A DNA stretch of 64,000 bases from Gibbula magus. Lineage: Eukaryota > Mollusca > Gastropoda > Trochida > Trochidae. The notes under the pieces are model-generated. The model was not told the DNA's origin. It saw nothing but the letters and a program-made list of their open reading frames with translations, and did no database searches. The stretch lies in NCBI GenBank assembly GCA_936450465.1, contig OW388294.1, forward strand, positions 68,280,075 through 68,344,074, written 5' to 3'. This document shows positions 29,201-41,200 of this stretch, piece by piece. A program made the translations under genes and the position numbers. Numbering within the stretch: position 1 is the stretch's first letter; every line of letters starts with the position of its first letter.

Positions 29201-32200
29201 ACAGTGTACATTGATGATAAGAAAGATACATGTATATACTATTTATATGTGAATGACAATTGGCAATTTCGCTTTTGAAAGAGTCTGTTGTTTTGACAAA
29301 TGTAACAGTACATCAACATTTACACCAACGGAAATTGTAATATTTGAATTATCTGTTTTTGAAACATTACGAAATCCTACTGCCAACAATGTGAAAATAA
29401 TAATACGAAATGGTCAGTTCTATTCAAAGTAATATCTTCTAACAAAATCTTTGTTCAATACATAATACAGATATATCAGAATTGTGATCAAATGGTCAAT
29501 AAGAATTTATAGTTATTGCATTCTCAACTATCTATAGTTTTCAATGCAGATGGAAATGTTGTTCAAAGTAAAATATGAGATTATAGATTTGATCACTCTG
29601 ATCCATTTGCTTATTTCAATCCTCAAGGATACTTAAATCCCCTCAAGCTACGAAGCAGTAGACAAACCATTGCTGGTACAATACCCTGATTGAAGAAGAT
29701 AAGCTTATAAGATAAGATATAACAAATAAAATACAAACGTTTTCGTTCAGCTGGCGATGCAGATGTATCTTCTGAGAGGAGAGATTGTGTTTCCTCTTGA
29801 GTTATACCTTTAAGGAAGGCTTTGTTTGAATACATGTTGTTAGTTTATCAGAAGAAAATTCTTTTGAACTAAAACATGAATTGAAGACGCTATATTTCTG
29901 AAGCGATTATCAACATATAGCTTATTTCTATATGTGAATCAATATTCTGCCATGGTAAAAATCCAATGATAAAATTTCTCTTATATCGAAGTTGTAATAT
30001 GAATTATATCTAAATCTATATTGTCTTTTTCATGTGTTGATGAAGATATAATCAAAATAATTTGATCTACTGATGAAGACTAAAAGGCATTATCTCCTTG
30101 GACATTAACACATCATATTTATAGCAGTATTGACATATGTGCGAAACTACGATTAAGTCTGTCAGTTCTTCTCAAAGTGACACACTTAATGCGAATGGAA
30201 ATGTCGTTCAGAGTAAATATCAGATCACAGATTTGACCAACCTGCTATTTTTTGGGTATTTCTATCCTTAAGGATACTTAAATCCCCTCAAGCTATGAAG
30301 AAATACAATTGTAGTAGAAATAGCTTTGCTGCAACAAATGCCATGATTGAAATGAATAAGCTTTGATAGTCAAAATAAAATACGAACGTTTTCTTTCAGC
30401 TGGCGACGCAGATGTATCGCCTGGAGGTGTTTCCTCTGGAGTTGTACCTTTAAGGAAAGTTTTATGCGAATGTACATTTGTACATATCGTTAGTTATCAA
30501 ACGAAAATAATTTTGAACTAAAACGTGTATTGGATATTCTGTAAAAACACATCATTCACCCAAATCTAAAATGTAAATGAGTGACTGTTCTAATCATAGT
30601 AATATCTTCCAACATATCTTCGATTTCAATCCCCACAAATTACAAAGAAGCAGACTTAGCTTTGCTGGTACAAATACCCTGATTGGACGGGATTAGCTTT
30701 GATAGTCAAAATAAAATACAAACGTTTTCTTTCAGCTAGCGACGCAGATGTATCTCCTGGAGGTAATGTGTGTGTTTCCTCTGGAGTTGTACTTTTAAGA
30801 TTTTAAGCGTTATCAGAATATATATTGTTAGAAAATTATTTTGAACTAAATCATACATTGGAGATACTATAATTCTGAAGCAAAACATCAACTTATAGCT
30901 AATTTATATTTGTGTATCAATATTCTGCCATTGTAAAAACCCATGGAGAGCTCAAATATAATAAAATGTTTCTTATATCGAAGTAATAATATGAATTAAA
31001 TACGAGAGCTAAATCTATATTTTTTTAATGTAATGAGGAAGATATAATCAAAGAAATTTGATCTACTGATGAAAACTAAGAATACGACAGTGAATATATG
31101 ATAAGCCTTCATGTGGACGACTCTCTTGTTGTTTTAACGTTGGTGTAGCACCTTTGAAATTAGCGTATATGTTTGATAAGAAAGAAACATGTGCATACTG
31201 TTTCTATATGTAAGACACAGGGCAATATCAGTGTTGATAGAGTCTGCTTTCTGACAAATTCTACAATTCATAAGGGTCTACTATACGCTTGCAAGGTTAC
31301 CCTTTACTCTAACACAACTCATGAGACAGGTCGCGTAGCGAGACGATGATCCTCAAGTAAAAAGCTAGCGAGAATAACACTCACTCGCAAGGAAACCCGC
31401 CCATAGGCGGACGCTCGGAAGGCGTACCCTCACATGCTAACACAACTTACGAGGCAGGCAGCATAGCGAGACGCTGACCCCAAATAGAAAGCTAGCAAGA
31501 GTAACACTCACTCGCAAGGCAACCCTTCCGTAAGCGGACGCTCGCAAGGCGTACCTTTACATGCTATTACAACTCATGAGGCAGGCAGAGTAGTGAGACG
31601 CTGACCCTCAAATAGAAAGCTAGCGAGAGAAACACTCACTCGCAAGGAAACCCGTCCATAGGCGGACGCTCGGAAGGCGTACACTCACATGCTAACACAA
31701 CTCACGAGGCAGGCAGCGTAGCGAGACGCTGAACCCAAATAGAAAGCTAGCAAGAGTAATACTCACTCGCAAGGTAACCCGTCCGTAAGCGGACGCTCGC
31801 AAGGCGTAACTTTACATGCTAACACAACTCATGAGGCAGACAGCGAAGCGAGACGCTGACCTTCAAATAGAAAGCTAGCGAGAGTAACACTCACTCACAC
31901 AAGGAAACCAGCCCCAAGGTGGACGCTCGCAAGGCATACCCTCACATGCTAACACAACTCATGAGGCAGGCAGAGTAGCGAGACGCTGACCCTCAAATAG
32001 AAAGCTAGCGAGAGTAACACTCACTCGCAAGGAAACCCGCAACAAGGTGGACGCTCGCAAGATGTACCCTCACATGCTAACACAAATCATGAGGGAGGTA
32101 GCTTAGCGAGAAGTCGACCCTCAAGTTGAAATAGTGAATAATTTGACAAACCTTCAACTGGATGGCTGTCTCCTGTTTCTAACTTTGGTGATGGATCTTT

Positions 32201-35200
32201 AAACATAGCATACAGTGTACATTGATGATAAGAAAGATACATGTATATACTATTTATATGTGAATGACAATTGGCAATTTCGCTTTTGAAAGAGTCTGTT
32301 GTTTTGACAAATGTAACAGTACATCAACATTTACACCAACGGAAATTGTAATATTTGAATTATCTGTTTTTGAAACATTACGAAATCCTACTGCCAACAA
32401 TGTGAAAATAATAATACGAAATGGTCAGTTCTATTCAAAGTAATATCTTCTAACAAAATCTTTGTTCAATACATAATACAGATATATCAGAATTGTGATC
32501 AAATGGTCAATAAGAATTTATAGTTATTGCATTCTCAACTATCTATAGTTTTCAATGCAGATGGAAATGTTGTTCAAAGTAAAATATGAGATTATAGATT
32601 TGATCACTCTGATCCATTTGCTTATTTCAATCCTCAAGGATACTTAAATCCCCTCAAGCTACGAAGCAGTAGACAAACCATTGCTGGTACAATACCCTGA
32701 TTGAAGAAGATAAGCTTATAAGATAAGATATAACAAATAAAATACAAACGTTTTCGTTCAGCTGGCGATGCAGATGTATCTTCTGAGAGGAGAGATTGTG
32801 TTTCCTCTTGAGTTATACCTTTAAGGAAGGCTTTGTTTGAATACATGTTGTTAGTTTATCAGAAGAAAATTCTTTTGAACTAAAACATGAATTGAAGACG
32901 CTATATTTCTGAAGCGATTATCAACATATAGCTTATTTCTATATGTGAATCAATATTCTGCCATGGTAAAAATCCAATGATAAAATTTCTCTTATATCGA
33001 AGTTGTAATATGAATTATATCTAAATTTATATTGTCTTTTTCATGTGTTGATGAAGATATAATCAAAATAATTTGATCTACTGATGAAGACTAAAAGGCA
33101 TTATCTCCTTGGACATTAACACATCATATTTATAGCAGTATTGACATATGTGCGAAACTACGATTAAGTCTGTCAGTTCTTCTCAAAGTGACACACTTAA
33201 TGCGAATGGAAATGTCGTTCAGAGTAAATATCAGATCACAGATTTGACCAACCTGCTATTTTTTGGGTATTTCTATCCTTAAGGATACTTAAATCCCCTC
33301 AAGCTATGAAGAAATACAATTGTAGTAGAAATAGCTTTGCTGCAACAAATGCCATGATTGAAATGAATAAGCTTTGATAGTCAAAATAAAATACGAACGT
33401 TTTCTTTCAGCTGGCGACGCAGATGTATCGCCTGGAGGTGTTTCCTCTGGAGTTGTACCTTTAAGGAAAGTTTTATGCGAATGTACATTTGTACATATCG
33501 TTAGTTATCAAACGAAAATAATTTTGAACTAAAACGTGTATTGGATATTCTGTAAAAACACATCATTCACCCAAATCTAAAATGTGAATGAGTGACTGTT
33601 CTAATCATAGTAATATCTTCCAACATATCCTCGATTTCAATCCCCACAAATTACAAAGAAGCAGACTTAGCTTTGCTGGTACAAATACCCTGATTGGACG
33701 GGATTAGCTTTGATAGTCAAAATAAAATACAAACGTTTTCTTTCAGCTAGCGACGCAGATGTATCTCCTTTAGGTAATGTGTGTGTTTCCTCTGGAGTTG
33801 TACTTTTAAGATTTTAAGCGTTATCAGAATATATATTGTTAGAAAATTATTTTGAACTAAATCATACAATGGAGATACTATAATTCTGAAGCAAAACATC
33901 AACTTATAGCTAATTTATATTTGTGTATCAATATTCTGCCATTGTAAAAACCCATGGATAGCTCAAATATAATAAAATGTTTCTTATATCGAAGTAATAA
34001 TATGAATTAAATACGAGAGCTAAATCTATATTTTTTTTTTTGGAAGTTACTATTCCGGGTTTTCAAGCACCGTATCGCAAGGATAGAGAAAGCCGAGGTG
34101 GAGGTGTTGCTATATATGTAAAAGAAAATTTATGCGCAATGAAAATGGATAATCTGGATACTATTGGACTTGAAGCAATGTGGATTATAGTTAAATGTAA
34201 AAAACAGTCTTACCTAATTGGTACTTTTTACAGAGCAGATAAAAGCGAAATATATTGGGATCTCATTGACAATAACATTGCAAATGCTGTGGATTTAAAT
34301 ATGAATACTATTATTGTAGGGGATTTTAATTTGGACCTTTTCAAAGAAAATAAATCAAAAATCCATTATTTAGAAGCTGCATACGGACTAAAGCAACTGA
34401 TATATGAACCAACACGAATCACCTCTCACTCTAGTACGTTGATTGATTTGATACTTGTAACTTGTTTGAACAAAGTACGGAATTCGGGAGTGCTAGATCC
34501 GATATGTAGTGACCACTGTCCGGTGTATGTTAATATTAAATCAGACAGACAGAAAGAAACGTGCTACGAGCGGAAAATTTATGACTACTCTCGTGCGAAT
34601 ATGGAAAATATAAATCGATGTATAAATGCTATTGATACTTATATTACTGAAACAGAAGATATAGACCTGTTCTCATCCAAATTAACTAGTGAACTTACAA
34701 ACATCTGCAACGCGAATATACCAAACAAAACGGTACTGATAAGACCTAGAGACCCACTATGGATGAATAACGAAATACGCTCACTTATCAGGAGAAGAAA
34801 TAGGCAACACAAAATCGCTAAAAGAACCAATCTTCCCTTTGAATGGCAAAAATTCAAATATATTAGAAATAAAGTAATATCATCTGTACGTAGAGCTAAA
34901 AAACTACATACAAATAAAATTGATACTGCAATTAGTGAATCAACTGGTACAAAAACATGGTGGAAACTCGTAAAAAATTATTTGCAAAATAAATCTGCAA
35001 AATCCACTTGCCATTCAGTTATTAATGATGATGTTCTATACGACGATATGAACGATGTTTCAGAAATTATGAATAATTATTTCACAAGTCAATCTAATGT
35101 TGAAGATCCTACCGACGACCCCCCTACCATTGCTAAACGTTGTGACGATACCCTGACTGACATAATATTGGAGATAGGGGAAGTTAAGGACATTTTACTC

Positions 35201-38200
35201 TCTTTGGATACTACCAAAGCGAATGGACCCGACAAAATCGGAAATAATATACTAAAATCTTGTGCTTATTCACTAGCACCGATTCTAACCAAATTATTCA
35301 ACAAGTCAATAAAATCATCTACATTCCCTACTTCCTGGAAAGAGGCATATGTTATTCCTATTCATAAAACGGGTAATATATATGACTGCTCAAACTATAG
35401 ACCAGTAGCGTTAACAAATTGCGTAGCTAAAGTTTTCGAAAAATGCGTTTTTAAATATGTAAATAATTTTTTAAGAGATAACAATCTCCTCTCAAATCTG
35501 CAATCAGGATTTACCCCTGGTGACTCAACAACTAATCAATTAACCTACTTATATGATTTCATAGCTAAAGCCCTCGACGATGGAAAAGAAGTAAGAGCTG
35601 TCTTTTGTGATATAAGCAAGGCTTTTGATAAGGTTTGGCACAAAGGAATACTGGATAAATTAAAATCATACGGAATCGATGGTAACCTATTAAAATGGTT
35701 TGAGGATTATTTAAGTAATAGAACCCAACGAGTTGTAATTAATGGACACGCATCAAATCCTCAACATGTTTTGGCAGGCGTCCCTCAAGGTTCTGTTTTG
35801 GGACCTCTACTGTTCATAATTTATATCAATGACATTGTAGACGATATTAACAGCAATATAAGACTATTCGCAGACGACACCTCTCTCTACGTTATAATTG
35901 ATGATCCCGACACAGCCGCAGTCTGTTTGAATAATGACCTTTTGTTAATCTCAAATTGGGCCAAAAAATGGAAGGTTTCGTTCAATCCTAAAAAAACTAA
36001 ATCAATTCAGTTTAGCAGAAAAGTACACAGAGGTAAGAAACCGGAGCTTAAAATGAATGGAGAAATAATTCAAGAAGTTGAAAATCACAAACACCTTGGC
36101 TTGATCCTCCAAAAAAACTGCTACTGGGATAACCAGATAAATTCCATGACTAAGAAAGTTAGTCCTTTGATAAATTGTTTAAGAAGTTTGAAATATCGCC
36201 TGTCCCGTAAAAGTTTGGAAATTATTTATAAATCTTTCATCCTACCAATCTTTGATTATTGCGGTCATATTTGGGATAACTGCACCCATGAACAATGCAA
36301 CATATTGGAAAAACTCAATCTTGACGCGTTGAGATCAATATGTGGAGCAGTCCGCGGTACAAGTCATAAATTAATTTATGAAGAAACTAACCAAGAACCA
36401 CTAGCGGAACGAAGGTATATCTCAAAATTGACAACTTTTTATAAAATGAAGAATAATCTCTCGCCTCAATATCTCTGTGATCTCGTACCTACAACACCCA
36501 GCACTAGTAACTATAACTTCAGAGAAAATTCATCCGTGCGAACAGTGAAATGTAGAACGGCGACTTATGCTAGGTCATTTTTACCTGAAACAATAAAACT
36601 ATGGAATGATCTGAGCCAAAACGTTCGAAATATTGGTTCATTATCTGCATTTAAAAACTCGATTTGCAGAGTTAGAAATAAAACCATATTCTTCGACCTG
36701 AACCTTGGACTAAGATCTTGTCAAATCATCCACGCTCGTCTCCGACTTCGCTGTAGTGACCTAAATGCCGATAAATTTGCCAGACATATCACTGACAGCC
36801 CCTCGTGCTCATGTGGTCATCCGATCGAAAACGCCGTACATTATTTCTTCACATGCAACAAATATACTGAATTACGAATGAACTCATTTTTCTATCTGAA
36901 AGGATTTAGTATCAACACTGTTCTTCAGGTATGTACATCACTAACAAGCCAGGATCTGAACAAATTATTGAAATCCATTCATCATTACATATTGAAATCT
37001 GACCGATTTGACATCTCATAAATTTTATACCTATTATAACGACTGCCAAACAATTGATATCCATGCATCGCCTACTTTCTTCGATAAAATGTGTAACAAA
37101 TCAGTATCATCATTTTGATTTAGCATCTGTGTTTATGTTGTGTGCTTGTATATATGTAACTGTATGGGAGCGGCCTTAATATAAGCTCTTCGGAGCTTGT
37201 TGGCCAATCCCTTCATGTTTTTCATGAATAAAATATGTTTAAATCATATTTTTTTAATGTAATGAGGAAGATATAATCAAAGAAATTTGATCTACTGATG
37301 AAAACTAAGAATACGACAGTGAATATATGATAAGCCTTCATGTGGACGACTCTCTTGTTGTTTTAACGTTGGTGTAGCACCTTTGAAATTAGCGTATATG
37401 TTTGATAAGAAAGAAACATGTGCATACTGTTTCTATATGTAAGACACAGGGCAATATCAGTGTTGATAGAGTCTGCTTTCTGACAAATTCTACAATTCAT
37501 AAGGGTCTACTATACGCTTGCAAGGTTACCCTTTACTCTAACACAACTCATGAGACAGGTCGCGTAGCGAGACGATGATCCTCAAGTTAAAAGCTAGCGA
37601 GAATAACACTCACTCGCAAGGAAACCAGCCCATAGGCGGACGCTCGGAAGGCGTACACTCACATGCTAACAAAACTTACGAGGCAGGCAGCATAGCGAGA
37701 CGCTGACCCCAAATAGAAAGCTAGCAAGAGTAAAACTCACTCGCAAGGCAACCCTTCCGTAAGCGGACGCTCGCAAGGCGTACCTTTACATGCTATTACA
37801 ACTCATGAGGCAGGCAGAGTAGCGAGACGCTGACCCTCAAATAGAAAGCTAGCGAGAGTAACACTCACTCGCAAGGAAACCCGTCCATAGGCGGACGCTC
37901 GGAAGGCGTACCCTCACATGCTAACACAACTCACGAGGCAGGCAGCGTAGCGAGACGCTGAACCCAAATAGAAAGCTAGCAAGAGTAACACTCACTCGCA
38001 AGGTAACCCGTCCGTAAGCGGACGCTCGCAAGGCGTACCTTTACATGCTAACACAACTCATGAGGCAGACAGCGAAGCGAGACGCTGACCTTCAAATAGA
38101 AAGCTAGCGAGAGTAACACTCACTCACACAAGGAAACCAGCCCCAAGGTGGACGCTCGCAAGGCATACCCTCACATGCTAACACAACTCATGAGGCAGGC

Positions 38201-41200
38201 AGAGTAGCGAGACGCTGACCCTCAAATAGAAAGCTAGCGAGAGTAACACTCACTCGCAAGGAAACCCGCAACAAGGCGGACGCTCGCAAGATGTACCCTC
38301 ACATGCTAACACAAATCACGAGGGAGGTAGCTTAGCGAGAAGTCGACCCTCAAGTTGAAATAGTGAATAATTTGACAAACCTTCAACTGGATGGCTGTCT
38401 CCTGTTTCTAACTTTGGTGATGGATCTTTAAACATAGCATACAGTGTACATTGATGATAAGAAAGATACATGTATATACTATTTATATGTGAATGACAAT
38501 TGGCAATTTCGCTTTTGAAAGAGTGTTGTTTTGACAAATGTAACAGTACATCAACATTTACACCAAAGGAAATTGTTATATTTGAATTATCTGTTTTTGA
38601 AACATTACGAAATCCTACTGCCAACAATGTGAAAATAATAATACGAAATGGTCAGTTCTATTCAAAGTAATATCTTCTAACAAAATCTTTGTTCAATACA
38701 TAATACAGATATATCAGAATTGTGATCAAATGGTCAATAAGAATTTATAGTTATTGCATTCTCAACTATCTATAGTTTTCAATGCAGATGGAAATGTTGT
38801 TCAAAGTAAAATAAGTGAGATTATAGATTTGATCACTCTGATCCATTTGCTTATTTCAATCCTCAAGGATACTTAAATCCCCTCAAGCTACGAAGCAGTA
38901 GACAAACCATTGCTGGTACAATACCCTGATTGAAGAAGATAAGCTTATAAGATAAGATATAACAAATAAAATACAAACGTTTTCGTTCAGCTGGCGATGC
39001 AGATGTATCTTCTGAGAGGAGAGATTGTGTTTCCTCTTGAGTTATACCTTTAAGGAAGGCTTTGTTTGAATACATGTTGTTAGTTTATCAGAAGAAAATT
39101 CTTTTGAACTAAAACATGAATTGAAGACGCTATATTTCTGAAGCGATTATCAACATATAGCTTATTTCTATATGTGAATCAATATTCTGCCATGGTAAAA
39201 ATCCAATGATAAAATTTCTCTTATATCGAAGTTGTAATATGAATTATATCTAAATTTATATTGTCTTTTTCATGTGTTGATGAAGATATAATCAAAATAA
39301 TTTGATCTACTGATGAAGACTAAAAGGCATTATCTCCTTGGACATTAACACATCATATTTATAGCAGTATTGACATATGTGCGAAACTACGATTAAGTCT
39401 GTCAGTTCTTCTCAAAGTGACACACTTAATGCGAATGGAAATGTCGTTCAGAGTAAATATCAGATCACAGATTTGACCAACCTGCTATTTTTTGGGTATT
39501 TCTATCCTTAAGGATACTTAAATCCCCTCAAGCTATGAAGAAATACAATTGTAGTAGAAATAGCTTTGCTGCAACAAATGCCATGATTGAAATGAATAAG
39601 CTTTGATAGTCAAAATAAAATACGAACGTTTTCTTTCAGCTGGCGACGCAGATGTATCGCCTGGAGGTGTTTCCTCTGGAGTTGTACCTTTAAGGAAGGC
39701 TTTGTTTGAATACATGTTGTTAGTTTATCAGAAGAAAATTCTTTTGAACTAAAACATGAATTGAATACGCTATATTTCTGAAGCGATTATCAACATATAG
39801 CTTATTTCTATATGTGAATCAATATTCTGCCATGGTAAAAATCCAATGATAAAATTTCTCTTATATCGAAGTTGTAATATGAATTATATCTAAATCTATA
39901 TTGTCTTTTTCATGTGTTGATGAAGATATAATCAAAATAATTTGATCTACTGATGAAGACTAAAAGACATTATCTCCTTGGACATTAACACATCATGTTT
40001 ATAGCAGTATTGACATATGTGCGAAACTACGATTAAGTCTGTCAGTTCTTCTCAAAGTGACACACTTAATGCGAATGGAAATGTCGTTCAGAGTAAATAT
40101 CAGATCACAGATTTGACCAACCTGCTATTTTTTGGGTATTTCTATCCTTAAGGATACTTAAATCCCCTCAAGCTATGAAGAAATACAATTGTAGTAGAAA
40201 TAGCTTTGCTGCAACAAATGCCATGATTGAAATGAATAAGCTTTGATAGTCAAAATAAAATACGAACGTTTTCTTTCAGCTGGCGACGCAGATGAATCGC
40301 CTGGAGGTGTTTCCTCTGGAGTTGTACCTTTAAGGAAAGTTTTATGCGAATGTACATTTGTACATATCGTTAGTTATCAAACGAAAATAATTTTGAACTA
40401 AAACGTGTATTGGATATTCTGTAAAAACACATCATTCACCCAAATCTAAAATGTGAATGAGTGACTGTTCTAATCATAGTAATATCTTCCAACATATCCT
40501 CGATTTCAATCCCCACAAATTACAAAGAAGCAGACTTAGCTTTGCTGGTACAAATACCCTGATTGGACGGGATTAGCTTTGATAGTCAAAATAAAATACA
40601 AACGTTTTCTTTCAGCTAGCGACGCAGATGTATCTCCTGGAGGTAATGTGTGTGTTTCCTCTGGAGTTGTACTTTTAAGATTTTAAGCGTTATCAGAATA
40701 TATATTGTTAGAAAATGATTTTGAACTAAATCATACATTGGAGATACTATAATTCTGAAGCAAAACATCAACTTATAGCTAACTTATATTTGTGTATCAA
40801 TATTCTGCCATTGTAAAAACCCATGGATAGCTCAAATATAATAAAATGTTTCTTATATCGAAGTAATAATATGAATTAAATACGAGAGCTAAATCTATAT
40901 TTTTTTAATGTAATGAGGAAGATATAATCAAAGAAATTTGATCTACTGATGAAAACTAAGAATACGACAGTGAATATATGATAAGCCTTCATGTGGACGA
41001 CTCTCTTGTTGTTTTAACGTTGGTGTAGCACCTTTGAAATTAGCGTATATGTTTGATAAGAAAGAAACATGTGCATACTGTTTCTATATGTAAGACACAG
41101 GGCAATATCAGTGTTGATAGAGTCTGCTTTCTGACAAATTCTACAATTCATAAGGGTCTACTATACGCTTGCAAGGTTACCCTTTACTCTAACACAACTC

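Larger units (their letters stand above)
39048..40327. repeat. 640-bp direct duplication inside unit 4
   Basis: Sequence starting at the TTTAAGGAAGGCTTTG segment repeats with a 640-bp offset, ending at exon B2. It adds one extra 60-nt exon (40268-40327). Confidence 0.85.
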
